The notes beneath the pieces were generated by a model, which had not been told where the DNA came from, ran no database searches, and was given only the letters and a program-made list of their open reading frames with translations. The translations under genes and the position numbers were made by a program. From an uncultured Dialister sp. (lineage in GTDB: Bacteria; Bacillota_C; Negativicutes; Veillonellales; Dialisteraceae), in NCBI GenBank assembly GCA_900557365.1, contig UPXR01000004.1, forward strand, positions 1 to 64,000: a DNA stretch of 64,000 bases, in the 5' to 3' direction. Below are positions 27,536 through 36,975 of the stretch, one piece after another (the stretch's first letter is position 1; each line of letters starts with the position of its first letter).

Positions 27536-28798
27536 TTACCGCACCAGATATACCTTTACATTTTTCCGGGTGCCCCACCGGTATGCCTGCTGCAGTGTAT
27601 CCACACCGACATCAAGGACCATTCCATGAACAGCGCCGCCAATATCATCGCAGATCGCATAGCCGTACCCTTCAATATAAACGATGCTGGATAACGGAAT
27701 AACATCGGGATCCACTGCGGCATGACCCTTTCCTGCATAATTTCCCAATGCTGTCCGGCCGCTCCCGCCGCCGTCATAAGGCGTATAAGCAGTCACGGTC
27801 ATACGGAGCATCTTTTTATACTGTCCGGAAAAACGGGGAACACTGTTCAATCTTTCCCATACATTCGAATCGGCAACGCCTGTCGCAGCCAGCCTTTCTG
27901 CTTTCTGCAAACGCTGCACTGCTTTTTCCGTACCGGCCCCGTATATGCCATCCACCGTCCCGGGATCATACCCGTGGAGAAGAAGTTTATTCTGCAGACG
28001 GATAACCTTTTCCCCGGAATCCCCCACAGAAAGGCTGAAGCTTCCCGTTTGGGAGGAATATTTCCGATTCACTGCATTGATTGTCTTCTGATCCATCGAA
28101 CCGGAAGCGGAAAGTCCATGCTCTTTCTGAAATTTTCTAACCGCTTCTTCCGTATTTTCTCCGTAAATTCCGTCAGCAATATCATCCAGATATCCCATAC
28201 TCTGCAATTTTTTCTGCAGAGTTTCAATTTCCGCTCCATGGTCTCCCCGGGCATATACATAAGGTCCGTAGCTGCGCTGCGAATCTGCTTCTCCTTCCTG
28301 TTCCATAAGGGAGCTGTAGGTCATTTCATCAATAGCTCCGGAAACAGGAATCCCCCGATCCATCTGGTATTTCCGAACAGCTTCATAGGTGTCTGTCCCG
28401 TAGACGCCGTCTGCTGTCCCCTCCAGACAGCCTGCCTCCTGCAGCTTTTCCTGCATCTCCGCGATCGCAGATCCCCGGTTTCCCTTTGCATAAACGATGC
28501 CGCCGCCGTTCCGGTATCCTTTGCCGACAGCTTCTTTTATCCGTTCCGAGGTGCTGTCATCTGCCATACCGGTCACATGTATTCCATGATCCTTCTGGAA
28601 AAGAGCCACTGCCTCTCTGGTAGTGGAACCGTAATCACCGTCTACAGTCCTGGCCAGATAGCCGGCTCCCACCAGATGATTCTGCAATTCCGTAACCTCA
28701 TTTCCGCTCATTCCCGGCATCAGTGTCTGTGCCGATACGGAAAAAGCAGCCGCCAGCCCGAGAGCCAATGTGCTGCCCCAGATATATAGGCTGTGCAA
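27536..28798 (-). CDS. secreted peptidoglycan-binding 3D-domain protein
   Basis: A 420-residue exported wall protein. It has a signal peptide (about residues 1-23, ending SVSAQ), then four PG_binding_1 repeats of the type LQNHLVGAGYLARTVDGDYG, starting near residues 33, 110, 190 and 275. The C-terminal 3D domain has its three aspartates in AVDPDVIP, CDDIGG and DVGVD, preceded by TAYTPYDGG. This domain is related to lytic transglycosylase MltA and the RpfB/YuiC group. The start codon is TTG at 28798, supported by a very strong GGAGGTG site. Confidence 0.9.
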   Translation of the reverse strand: MHSLYIWGSTLALGLAAAFSVSAQTLMPGMSGNEVTELQNHLVGAGYLARTVDGDYGSTTREAVALFQKDHGIHVTGMADDSTSERIKEAVGKGYRNGGGIVYAKGNRGSAIAEMQEKLQEAGCLEGTADGVYGTDTYEAVRKYQMDRGIPVSGAIDEMTYSSLMEQEGEADSQRSYGPYVYARGDHGAEIETLQKKLQSMGYLDDIADGIYGENTEEAVRKFQKEHGLSASGSMDQKTINAVNRKYSSQTGSFSLSVGDSGEKVIRLQNKLLLHGYDPGTVDGIYGAGTEKAVQRLQKAERLAATGVADSNVWERLNSVPRFSGQYKKMLRMTVTAYTPYDGGGSGRTALGNYAGKGHAAVDPDVIPLSSIVYIEGYGYAICDDIGGAVHGMVLDVGVDTLQQAYRWGTRKNVKVYLVR

Positions 28799-28822
28799 AA
28801 TATCACCTCCATAGATACTGTA

Positions 28823-28851
28823 ATTTTATCATTTTGGCAGGAATTTGTAAA
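28823..28851 (-). promoter_or_regulatory. promoter of the 3D-domain gene
   Basis: Minus-strand TTTACA (28851-28846), a 17-base spacer, then TAAAAT (28828-28823). The 180 bases beyond, up to the divergent symporter promoter, hold no feature I can support. Confidence 0.6.
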
Positions 28852-29029
28852 AAACAGCAGAATACAGCCGCTTTCGGAAAGAAAATTTCCGCTTTTCGAT
28901 GAGTTGCAATGTCTTATAAAACACTGCTTTCCCTCCAGTTCTGTTTAGGAATTTCACCTCCCGAAAATACTCTGCAGAAAAATTCCCGAAAGGCTTCTTT
29001 CTTCTTCCCTTCAAGATGCCGATTTTTTA

Positions 29030-29058
29030 TTGTGGAAAGATTCAAAAAAACATATAAT
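29030..29058 (+). promoter_or_regulatory. promoter of the AGCS symporter gene
   Basis: TTGTGG (29030-29035), a 17-base spacer, then TATAAT (29053-29058). Confidence 0.6.
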
Positions 29059-29109
29059 TAAGGAGTATGTGTGTCGTTTTTCATTGTTTCAAAGGAAAAG
29101 GAGAGCTGC

Positions 29110-30540
29110 ATGGAATTACTGAATCATATTGTTTCAGAAATCAACGGATTTCTATGGTCTTCCATCATCATTATTCTGCTGGTCGGCACCGGTTTTTATT
29201 TCACCATACAGACCCGGGGTGTACAAATCCGGCATTTCCGCCGGATGTTCAGTCTGATCTGTCATACTGCCGGCACCAAAACAAAGGGAAACGAAATTTC
29301 CCCGTTCCAGGCATTCTGTGTTTCCACGGCTTCCCGTGTCGGTGTCGGAAATATTGCAGGCATCGCCATTGCGGTTGTCAGCGGCGGCCCGGGAGCAATT
29401 TTCTGGATGTGGTTCATTGCCGTTATCGGATCCGCCACTGGTTTCGTGGAAAGTACGCTGGCGCAGATTTACAAGGTGCCCCGCGAAGACGGCAACGGAT
29501 TCCGCGGCGGCCCTGCCTACTATCTGAAGAACGGACTGGGCCATGGTATCTGGGCTGCCGTATTCGCTGTTCTCATCTCCGTAACCTACGGTATGATCTA
29601 CAATTCAGTACAGTCCAATACCATTTCCCTGGCCCTGAACAATGCGCTGGGCTTTGACCGCATGACCGTCGGCATCGTAATTACCATCATGGCCATGGCT
29701 GTCATTTGCGGCGGTATGGGCCGCATTGCCCGTGTTACCGAATGGCTGGTTCCCATCATGGCCGGTTTTTACATTCTGATTGCCCTGGGCATCATGCTTT
29801 ACAATATTACGGAAATGCCCCGTGTATTCTCCATTATCTTCCGTGATGCCTTTGACTGGAATGCGGCTTTCGGCGGCGGCATGGGTGCTGCTGTCCTCAC
29901 AGGCTTCAAGAGGGGCCTCTTCTCCAACGAAGCCGGTGAAGGTTCCGTACCGAACGCAGCTGCTACAGCCGATGCATCTCATCCGGTCGTACAGGGACTC
30001 ATTCAGTCCTTCGGCGTTTACGTAGATACCCTCTTTATCTGCTCTGCCTCTGCTTTCATCGTTCTGCTGACCGGAGACTACCAGTCCACCGGACTGACCG
30101 GCATTGAACTGATTCAGTGGGATCTGGCCAACTACTTCGGACCGATGGCTCCGAAGGCTGTTTCCATCCTGATTTTCCTCTTTGCCTTCACCTCTCTGAT
30201 CGGCAACTACTACTACGGGGAAATCAATATCGGTCATCTCTCTTCAAAAAAATGGCCGCTGAACCTGTTCCGCGTACTTATTGCCGTCATGATTTTCTGG
30301 GGCTCCATTGCGGATCTCCCCATTGTATGGAATCTGGCCGATCTTTTCATGGCATTCATGGTCCTCACCAACGTTTCTGCCATCCTGCTCCTGTTCCCGC
30401 AGGCAAAACGCTGCCTGGAAGATTATGAGCAGCAGCTGAAACAGGGAATTAAAATCCCGAAATTTTCCCGCGATGTTCTCTCCAATACAAGAGGGGTCGT
30501 ACTGTGGGATCCGAAAGATGCCGAGCAGAAAAAAGACTGA
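29110..30540 (+). CDS. alanine/sodium symporter (AGCS family)
   Basis: A 476-residue inner-membrane transporter with about ten or eleven membrane helices that takes up alanine or glycine with sodium. Family motifs include GTGFYFTIQTRGVQ near the start, PFQAFCVSTASRVGVGNIAG and the GLFSNEAGEGSVPNAAATA stretch. The start at 29110 has AGGAG five bases upstream. It is monocistronic, with its own promoter and terminator, and one of only three plus-strand genes in the window. Confidence 0.94.
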   Translation: MELLNHIVSEINGFLWSSIIIILLVGTGFYFTIQTRGVQIRHFRRMFSLICHTAGTKTKGNEISPFQAFCVSTASRVGVGNIAGIAIAVVSGGPGAIFWMWFIAVIGSATGFVESTLAQIYKVPREDGNGFRGGPAYYLKNGLGHGIWAAVFAVLISVTYGMIYNSVQSNTISLALNNALGFDRMTVGIVITIMAMAVICGGMGRIARVTEWLVPIMAGFYILIALGIMLYNITEMPRVFSIIFRDAFDWNAAFGGGMGAAVLTGFKRGLFSNEAGEGSVPNAAATADASHPVVQGLIQSFGVYVDTLFICSASAFIVLLTGDYQSTGLTGIELIQWDLANYFGPMAPKAVSILIFLFAFTSLIGNYYYGEINIGHLSSKKWPLNLFRVLIAVMIFWGSIADLPIVWNLADLFMAFMVLTNVSAILLLFPQAKRCLEDYEQQLKQGIKIPKFSRDVLSNTRGVVLWDPKDAEQKKD

Positions 30541-30548
30541 TTTCCAAA

Positions 30549-30580
30549 TAAAAAACGCTCCTTCCGCGGAGCGTTTTTTT
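30549..30580. terminator. bidirectional terminator between AGCS gene and his operon
   Basis: Arms AAAAAACGCTCC and GGAGCGTTTTTTT around a short loop, with runs of A before and T after. It can stop the symporter transcript and the convergent his operon transcript. Confidence 0.9.
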
Positions 30581-30606
30581 ATTGCCTGTTGTTTATCGGG
30601 AAATTC

Positions 30607-31284
30607 TCAGAAAATCTTATCCTGATGCCCTACTTCCTTTTTGTTTCCCTTCTTCTGATCCCGTTCTTCCATTTTTTTCATAATATCCGAAAGAGCCAGT
30701 CCCCGGTTTTCCCAAAGGACCATCAGATGATACAGCAAATCGCAGGATTCTTCAATGACCTCCTCCCGGTCCTCATGCTGATCTGCAATAATGACCTCGG
30801 AGGCCTCCTCCCCGACTTTCTTATCGATTTTATTTTTCCCTTCTCTCTGCAGGTAATTGGTATAGGAATTCTCCCGGGTATGAATCCGGCGGTCTTTGAT
30901 CTCTTCAAAAAGGTCATCCAGAATGCGCAGACTTCCCGTATTTTCCCGGTTCTCCCATCCGGAAATTCCCCGATAAAAACAGGAGCGATGACCGGTATGG
31001 CATGCCGGTCCGTCGGGAACTACCTCTACAACCAATGTATCGGCATCGCAGTCCGCATATATTTTCCGGACATGCTGAAAATGACCAGACTCCGCTCCCT
31101 TGTGCCACAGCTTCTGCCGGCTGCGGCTGAAGAACCAGGTTTCTCCCGATGCAAGAGTCCGCTTCAGCGACTCTTCATTCATATAAGCGACCATCAGGAC
31201 TTCTCCGTTCCGGGCATCCTGTACAACGGCCGGAATCAATCCTCTGTCATCATATTTCAGATTCTGCAGTTCTACTGTTTCCAT
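30607..31284 (-). CDS. hisIE: bifunctional PR-AMP cyclohydrolase / PR-ATP pyrophosphatase HisIE
   Basis: A 225-residue fusion for steps 2 and 3 of histidine synthesis. The N-terminal HisI domain has the metal-binding [11 protein letters not shown] and [10 protein letters not shown] motifs. The C-terminal HisE all-helical domain has [17 protein letters not shown] and LLYHLMVL. A charged Lys-rich tail follows. The ATG at 31284 has AGGAG upstream. Last gene of the his operon. Confidence 0.95.
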   Translation of the reverse strand: METVELQNLKYDDRGLIPAVVQDARNGEVLMVAYMNEESLKRTLASGETWFFSRSRQKLWHKGAESGHFQHVRKIYADCDADTLVVEVVPDGPACHTGHRSCFYRGISGWENRENTGSLRILDDLFEEIKDRRIHTRENSYTNYLQREGKNKIDKKVGEEASEVIIADQHEDREEVIEESCDLLYHLMVLWENRGLALSDIMKKMEERDQKKGNKKEVGHQDKIF

Positions 31285-31291
31285 AATTCTC

Positions 31292-32047
31292 CTACCTGCG
31301 GACCGCAATACCCTGATCCGATAAATATTTCTTTAATTCGGAAATAGAAATTTCACCAAAGTGAAATACCGAAGCCGCCAGTGCTGCATCGGCGCCGGCT
31401 CGGAAAGCCTCAAGAAAATCCGACATTGTTCCGGCACCGCCGGAGGCAATGATCGGTACGGGAAGCTCCTCTGAGAGAACGCGCAGCAACTCCAGATCGT
31501 ATCCGTTTTTTTCTCCGTCGCAATCCATGGAATTGATGCAGATTTCTCCCGCTCCGAGTTCCACGCCCCTGCGCGCCCAGTCCACCACGGAAAGTCCGGT
31601 ATTCTTCCGGCCGCCCTCTACAAAGACATCCCAGCCGCCGTTTGTATTTCTCTTCCCATCAATGGAAAGGACCACGCATTGATTGCCGAAACGTTCCGCA
31701 CTTTCCCGAATGATTTCCGGGTGCATCACCGCCGCAGAATTGACGGAAACCTTGTCAGCGCCGGCAAGCAGCATAGTCCGAAAATCATCGGCCTTCCGGA
31801 TTCCGCCGCCCACTGTAAAAGGAATCGTCAGTTCCTCTGCAATCGCTCTGACCGTATCGGAAAAGGTTTCCCTTGCCTCATGCGTTGCAGTAATATCATA
31901 AAAAACAAGCTCATCAGCTCCGGATTCCGAGTAATGCTTCCCCAATACAACCGGATCATCCACATCCCTCAGATTCTGAAATTGTTTTCCCTTGACTACC
32001 CGTCCGTGATTGACATCCAGACAGGGAATAATCCGTTTTGCCAGCAT
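31292..32047 (-). CDS. hisF: imidazole glycerol phosphate synthase, cyclase subunit
   Basis: A 251-residue TIM barrel that, with HisH, makes imidazole glycerol phosphate and AICAR. The two catalytic aspartates are in [12 protein letters not shown] and [11 protein letters not shown], and both phosphate loops are present (FTVGGGIR and IASGGAGT). It follows hisA by nine bases with its own AGGAG site. Confidence 0.97.
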   Translation of the reverse strand: MLAKRIIPCLDVNHGRVVKGKQFQNLRDVDDPVVLGKHYSESGADELVFYDITATHEARETFSDTVRAIAEELTIPFTVGGGIRKADDFRTMLLAGADKVSVNSAAVMHPEIIRESAERFGNQCVVLSIDGKRNTNGGWDVFVEGGRKNTGLSVVDWARRGVELGAGEICINSMDCDGEKNGYDLELLRVLSEELPVPIIASGGAGTMSDFLEAFRAGADAALAASVFHFGEISISELKKYLSDQGIAVRR

Positions 32048-32056
32048 ACTTCTCTC

Positions 32057-32776
32057 CTATAATTCCTGAATTTCCCGGACTTCCTGCATGGTCAGCCTTC
32101 CTTCATACAGTGCTTTCCCGGTAATGACTCCGTATACCCCCATTTCGGACAGCTTTTTCAGATCCTCCGCCGAGGAAATCCCGCCGGAAGCGATCAGCCG
32201 GATTCCCGGAATGGCCTGCAGATCCTGCAGAACCTCAAAATTGGGGCCGGTAAGCATACCGTCCCGGCTGATATCCGTGTAAATAATAAGATCTACTCCA
32301 TGCTCCACCAGATTCCGGGCAAAAGGAATGACCTGCTGGGTACTTTCCTTCACCCAGCCGTGAGTAGCAATATTGTTTCCCTTGGCATCCAGAGAAACTG
32401 CAATCCGGTCTTTTCCCCATTTCTGTGCCGCTTTGATGGCGAAATAGGGGGAAGCCACTGCTTTGGACCCGATAATAACCCGATGCACACCGTTTTCCAG
32501 ATACAGCCGGACAGCCTCTTCCGTACGGATTCCGCCGCCCACTTCAATGGGAATGGACAGAACATCCGCCATTTTCCGGATGACTTCCGTATTGATTCCG
32601 CTGCCTTTAAAAGCCCCGTCCAGATCCACTACATGGAGTGCCTGTGCGCCTTCCTCCTGAAACTGCAGTGCCATTCTGACCGGATCATTTCCGTAAACGG
32701 TGATATCCTGTATATTGCCCTGTTTCAGACGGACAAAGTGTCCGCCCTCAATATCTATGGCAGGAAATATCTTCAT
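32057..32776 (-). CDS. hisA: ProFAR isomerase HisA
   Basis: A 239-residue TIM barrel of the same family as HisF. Asp in FPAIDIEGGHFVRL and the later YTDISRDGMLTG motif are the catalytic pair. The start at 32776 overlaps the hisH stop (ATGA), which fits the family start MKIFPAID; the open frame runs ten codons further into hisH. Confidence 0.96.
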   Translation of the reverse strand: MKIFPAIDIEGGHFVRLKQGNIQDITVYGNDPVRMALQFQEEGAQALHVVDLDGAFKGSGINTEVIRKMADVLSIPIEVGGGIRTEEAVRLYLENGVHRVIIGSKAVASPYFAIKAAQKWGKDRIAVSLDAKGNNIATHGWVKESTQQVIPFARNLVEHGVDLIIYTDISRDGMLTGPNFEVLQDLQAIPGIRLIASGGISSAEDLKKLSEMGVYGVITGKALYEGRLTMQEVREIQEL

Positions 32777-33387
32777 TTTTGCAACCAACTCGCTATATTT
32801 TTCCAAATCAGAATTCCTGTATCTCCGGACTTTTCCGGGTGAAACTGGAATCCCAGAACATTATCTTTTCCCACAACAGCCGGCACGGAGACTCCGTAAT
32901 CGCTGTATGCAATGACATCGTCGGTATCTCCGGGGACCTTGTAATAAGAATGCACAAAATATACATAGGAATGAGGCGGCAGACCGGTCATCACTTCATG
33001 AGGTCTCCTCAGAACCAGTTCATTCCACCCCATATGGGGCACCTTCAGCTTTCCCTGAGGAAATGCGGCAATCTTTCCCGGAAGGAGCCCCAGGGCCTTT
33101 GTCATACCGTTTTCCTCCGAGCATTCATACAGAGCCTGCATTCCCAGACAAATGCCGCAGAGTTTTTTCCCCTTCTGTACCTCTTCTTTGATCAGAGAAA
33201 TCAGATCGTACCTGCCCAGCTTTTCCATGGCATCCCCCATGGCTCCCACACCGGGAAGAATCAGGGCGGAAGCATTGCGGATTTCTTCCCGGTCCCGGGT
33301 AACCACTGTATCCAGTCCTGCTCTTTCCGCGGCTCTCTTCACATTCATCAGATTTCCTGCATCATAATCAATGATGGCTGTCTTCAT
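32773..33387 (-). CDS. hisH: imidazole glycerol phosphate synthase, glutaminase subunit
   Basis: A 204-residue class I glutamine amidotransferase that feeds ammonia to HisF. The nucleophile Cys is in LCGICLGMQ, and the His-Glu pair is in FQFHPEKSG. The start at 33387 shares one base with the hisB stop and has AAAGGAG upstream. Confidence 0.96.
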   Translation of the reverse strand: MKTAIIDYDAGNLMNVKRAAERAGLDTVVTRDREEIRNASALILPGVGAMGDAMEKLGRYDLISLIKEEVQKGKKLCGICLGMQALYECSEENGMTKALGLLPGKIAAFPQGKLKVPHMGWNELVLRRPHEVMTGLPPHSYVYFVHSYYKVPGDTDDVIAYSDYGVSVPAVVGKDNVLGFQFHPEKSGDTGILIWKNIASWLQK

Positions 33388-33965
33388 CAAAGTACTCCTT
33401 TCGTGGAAGGAATCCACCCATTCTCCTCTCTGACCGCTTCCCGAAGCGCCCTTCCCAGACCTTTGAACAGAGATTCCACGATGTGATGGCTGTTTTCTCC
33501 GTAAAGACAGGCCATATGGAGATTCATCATGCCGTGCATCGATAAAGCAAGAAAGAATTCTCTCGCCGTCTCAGTTTCAAAGCTTCCGATTCTCTCAGCA
33601 GGAATCCGGACCTGCCAGACGAAATAAGGCCGTCCCGACAGATCCACAACAATTCGGGAAAGTGTTTCATCCATCGGCAGGTAAAACATCCCATACCGGC
33701 GGATTCCCTTCTTGTCCCCCAGAGCCTGCTTCAGCGCATCTCCGAGAACAATACCGATATCCTCCACAGTATGATGATTATCTACCGCCAGATCCCCTCT
33801 GCAGGACAGTTCCAGATCCATTCCGCTGTGCGCTGCAAGAAGATTCAGCATATGGTCGAAGAAACCAATACCGGAACTCCCCCGGAAAATGCCTGACCCG
33901 TCGATATTCAGAGTGAGGGTGATATCCGTCTCCGCCGTTTTTCTGGCCAAAGAGACTCTTCTCAT
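33387..33965 (-). CDS. hisB: imidazoleglycerol-phosphate dehydratase
   Basis: A 192-residue monofunctional dehydratase with the metal-binding FFDHMLNLLAAHS, DNHHTVED and MHGMMNLH motifs. No phosphatase domain is fused, so histidinol-phosphate phosphatase must come from elsewhere. It overlaps hisC by four bases. Confidence 0.97.
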   Translation of the reverse strand: MRRVSLARKTAETDITLTLNIDGSGIFRGSSGIGFFDHMLNLLAAHSGMDLELSCRGDLAVDNHHTVEDIGIVLGDALKQALGDKKGIRRYGMFYLPMDETLSRIVVDLSGRPYFVWQVRIPAERIGSFETETAREFFLALSMHGMMNLHMACLYGENSHHIVESLFKGLGRALREAVREENGWIPSTKGVL

Positions 33966-35038
33966 TCCAATACCTCCTTAAATACGGAAACCAGGATATC
34001 GTCCACTTCCTTTGTCGTCACCGAAATCCGAAGGCCGTCCGGCAGATCCGGATCATTACGGTAAATCTTAATCAGAATGCCCTTCTTCCGCAGCGCCGCA
34101 AAGAGTTCTTCCCGTTTTTCTTTCAACTCTACCAGAAGGAAATTGGTGGGAGAAGGATAAACCGTAATCTCCGGAATCTGCTTCAGAAGTCCGTACAGTC
34201 TTTCCCTTTCCGCATTAATGGCATCACGATATTTAAAAATTTCCTCTCTGTGCCGGACAACAATAGCTCCCAGCATCTGTGTGAACCCGTTCAGATTGTA
34301 CGGCGCTCTGATCTTTGCCAGATTATCAATCGTCCCCTCCTGGGCAATCAGATAGCCGCAGCGCATTCCCGCCAGTCCGAATGCCTTGGAAAGGGTCCGC
34401 AGGATGATCAGATTCGGATAGGAAGGAATCAGGTCAAGGACACTTTCCTTCTGCGTAAATTCCATGTAGGCTTCATCTACAAAAACAACGCCTTCCGCAG
34501 CATCCAATACCTCCCGGATATAAGAGACCGGAAGGAGATCTCCCGTTGGATTATTCGGATTGCAGATTACCGTTACTTTAGGCTGATATTTCTTTACAGC
34601 CTCCAGCAGGCCTTCCCGGTCTCTCCGGAATCCCGGCAGGTCCTTAATCTTGATGACCTTTGCATCCAGTGTCTGGGCTGTCAGCTCATACATATCAAAA
34701 GTCGGGCTGTGTTCCAGAAGAATATCCCCCGGATTCAGGTAGGTCTGAAGCAGATAAGTAATCATTTCATCCCCGCCGTTGCCGCACATGATATTGGTAA
34801 ATTTCACGCCGAGGTAATCAGCCAGTTCCTTCCGCAGTCCGTCTGCCATGGCACTCGGGTATTTCTGCGGGGTGAAGGAATCCAATGCCTTCAGCAAATC
34901 CTCCTTTACGGAGGGGATAGACAAAACGTTCAAATAATTTTCATTCAGATTGATGGTGTATTTTTCCTTATCGGGAACTGCATAATACGGCTTGAAATCC
35001 TGAATGGTTTTTCTGACCAGAACATCATTATTATTCAT
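33962..35038 (-). CDS. hisC: histidinol-phosphate aminotransferase
   Basis: A 358-residue fold-type I PLP aminotransferase. The motifs CNPNNPTGDL and FVDEAYMEF are present, and the PLP lysine is in LRTLSKAFGLAGMR. The start at 35038 overlaps the end of hisD; a GGAGG lies about 12 bases upstream, a rather long spacing. Confidence 0.95.
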   Translation of the reverse strand: MNNNDVLVRKTIQDFKPYYAVPDKEKYTINLNENYLNVLSIPSVKEDLLKALDSFTPQKYPSAMADGLRKELADYLGVKFTNIMCGNGGDEMITYLLQTYLNPGDILLEHSPTFDMYELTAQTLDAKVIKIKDLPGFRRDREGLLEAVKKYQPKVTVICNPNNPTGDLLPVSYIREVLDAAEGVVFVDEAYMEFTQKESVLDLIPSYPNLIILRTLSKAFGLAGMRCGYLIAQEGTIDNLAKIRAPYNLNGFTQMLGAIVVRHREEIFKYRDAINAERERLYGLLKQIPEITVYPSPTNFLLVELKEKREELFAALRKKGILIKIYRNDPDLPDGLRISVTTKEVDDILVSVFKEVLE

Positions 35039-36323
35039 CTTTATCGCGAACCTCCATTGCATATGCATGTGCGGTAAGCCCTTCTGCTTTTGCAAAGAGC
35101 TGTACCTTTTTCGAAATATTTCGGAATGCCTCTTTGGAATAGCATTCGACGCTGCTGTGTTTCACAAAATCATAAACCCCCAGCGGCGATGAGAACGCTG
35201 CAGTCCCCGACGTGGGAAGCGTATGATTCGGACCGGCCATATAATCCCCGATAGGCTCGGACGTATATCTGCCGAGGAAAATGGCTCCTGCATTGTAAAC
35301 CATAGAAAGGCAGTCTTTCGGATTTTCCACCTCGATTTCCAGGTGTTCCGGAGCGATTTTATTGACGATATCAAAGCACTGTGCCAGATCCCGGCAAAGA
35401 AATGCCCTGGCATAATCTCCTACAGAGCTTTCCATGATTTCCCGGCGGGACAGTTTTTTCATGGTCCTGTCCATGGCTTCCTGTACTTTTCGTCCAAATT
35501 CTTCATCCGTAGTAATGAGGAATACCGCTGCTCTCCGGTCATGTTCCGCCTGAGACAGGAGATCCGCTGCAATCCAGTCCGGATTTGCCGTCCCGTCTGC
35601 CACGCAGCAAACCTCAGAGGGACCTGCAATCATATCAATTCCCACGGTGCCGAAAACAAGGCGCTTTGCCATTGCCACGAAGGCATTGCCCGGTCCCACA
35701 ATCTTGAAGACCGGCTCCACGGTTTCTGTGCCGTATGCCAGCATAGCAATGCCCTGGGCACCGCCTACTTTGTAAATTTCCTTCACTCCGGCCACATAAG
35801 CTGCTGCAAGAATATTGGGATTGACCCTGCCGTCCTTCCCGGGAGGTGTAGTCATCACAACGGAAGGACAGCCTGCCACCATAGCCGGTACTGTATCCAT
35901 CAAAACCGTGGAAGGATAGGCTGCCAGTCCGCCGGGAACATAGACCCCCACCCGCTGGATGGGAAGGAAACGCTCGCCCAGCTCTACTCCGTCCCGAAAA
36001 TTCTTCATCCATGAGCTGCGGACCTGCTCCCGGTGAAAAGCTTCAATATTCGCTTTTGCTTCCTGCAGCACCGCAAGAAAATCCGGACTCACCTGCTCCA
36101 GCGCTTCCCGGATTTCCTCCTCGGTCACGCGGAAGTTCTGAAGATCGGCACCGTCAAATTTTTTGGTCAGTGCCCGGACAGCTTCATCACCGCCCTCTCT
36201 GACCTGCTTCAGAATAGCAGAAACAGAGGCCTCCACCTCTGCTGACAGATTGTTGTTTCTATTGGTCAGTTCCCTGACTTTTCTCAAGGAAAATCCTTCA
36301 TCGGGTACCTTAATCCATTCCAT
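35031..36323 (-). CDS. hisD: histidinol dehydrogenase
   Basis: A 430-residue zinc enzyme that oxidises histidinol to histidine in two NAD steps. The family motif GAIFLGRYTSEPIGDYMAGPNHTLPTSG contains zinc ligands and the catalytic His, and the AGPSEV and DLLSQAEHD motifs precede it. The start at 36323 lies two bases after the hisG stop. Confidence 0.97.
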   Translation of the reverse strand: MEWIKVPDEGFSLRKVRELTNRNNNLSAEVEASVSAILKQVREGGDEAVRALTKKFDGADLQNFRVTEEEIREALEQVSPDFLAVLQEAKANIEAFHREQVRSSWMKNFRDGVELGERFLPIQRVGVYVPGGLAAYPSTVLMDTVPAMVAGCPSVVMTTPPGKDGRVNPNILAAAYVAGVKEIYKVGGAQGIAMLAYGTETVEPVFKIVGPGNAFVAMAKRLVFGTVGIDMIAGPSEVCCVADGTANPDWIAADLLSQAEHDRRAAVFLITTDEEFGRKVQEAMDRTMKKLSRREIMESSVGDYARAFLCRDLAQCFDIVNKIAPEHLEIEVENPKDCLSMVYNAGAIFLGRYTSEPIGDYMAGPNHTLPTSGTAAFSSPLGVYDFVKHSSVECYSKEAFRNISKKVQLFAKAEGLTAHAYAMEVRDKDE

Positions 36324-36324
36324 A

Positions 36325-36975
36325 CTATCCTTCCTTTCTCCCAAGTGATTCCCCGCGGTCCTGCCGAATCATTTCAAGGAATCTCTTTGTTTCTTCCTGT
36401 TTCATTTTATAAGAGACCTTATTGCAAATGACACGGGCCGAAAAGTCCATGAAATAATCATACACCTCCAGGCCGTTTTCTTTAAGTGTCGTTCCTGTTT
36501 CCACAATATCCACAATCACATCGGAAAGCCCTACCAGGGGCGCCAGTTCTACCGAACCGTTCAGCTTGATCAAATCAATCGGCTGAAATCTGTCCCGGAA
36601 ATACTTTCCTGCAATCTTCGGATACTTGGAAGCCACTGTCAGAATCCGTTTTTTCATGACCTTCTGGTTTCCCCGAATCCCTGCTACCGCCATCCGGCAG
36701 CGTCCGATTCCCAGATCCATGACTTCATAAACATCCTCTTCGCCGTCTTCCGTAAGCACATCCTTGCCCACAATTCCCAGATCCGCTGCACCGCGGCGGA
36801 CATACACGGAGACATCCGGCGATTTCACCAGGGTAATGCGGATTTGTTTTTTTGCATCGGTGAAAATGAGCTTCCTGCTTTCGTCCGAATAATCAGGAAA
36901 ATCAAATCCTCTCTGCATCAATGTCTTCATGACTGCCTTAGCAATCCGTCCCTTAGCCAATGCCGCATGAATCAT
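36325..36975 (-). CDS. hisG: ATP phosphoribosyltransferase catalytic subunit, short form
   Basis: A 216-residue short HisG, lacking the C-terminal histidine-binding domain of the long form. The PRPP-binding segment DIVETGTTLKENGL and AALAKGRI at the start are clear. Short HisG needs HisZ for activity and for feedback inhibition; hisZ precedes it and overlaps by 23 bases. Confidence 0.96.
   Translation of the reverse strand: MIHAALAKGRIAKAVMKTLMQRGFDFPDYSDESRKLIFTDAKKQIRITLVKSPDVSVYVRRGAADLGIVGKDVLTEDGEEDVYEVMDLGIGRCRMAVAGIRGNQKVMKKRILTVASKYPKIAGKYFRDRFQPIDLIKLNGSVELAPLVGLSDVIVDIVETGTTLKENGLEVYDYFMDFSARVICNKVSYKMKQEETKRFLEMIRQDRGESLGRKEG

Noticed and set aside
28829..29014. A 61-codon minus-strand frame between the 3D-domain gene and the symporter
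   Set aside because: No convincing ribosome site, overlaps the 3D-domain promoter, and composition looks random.
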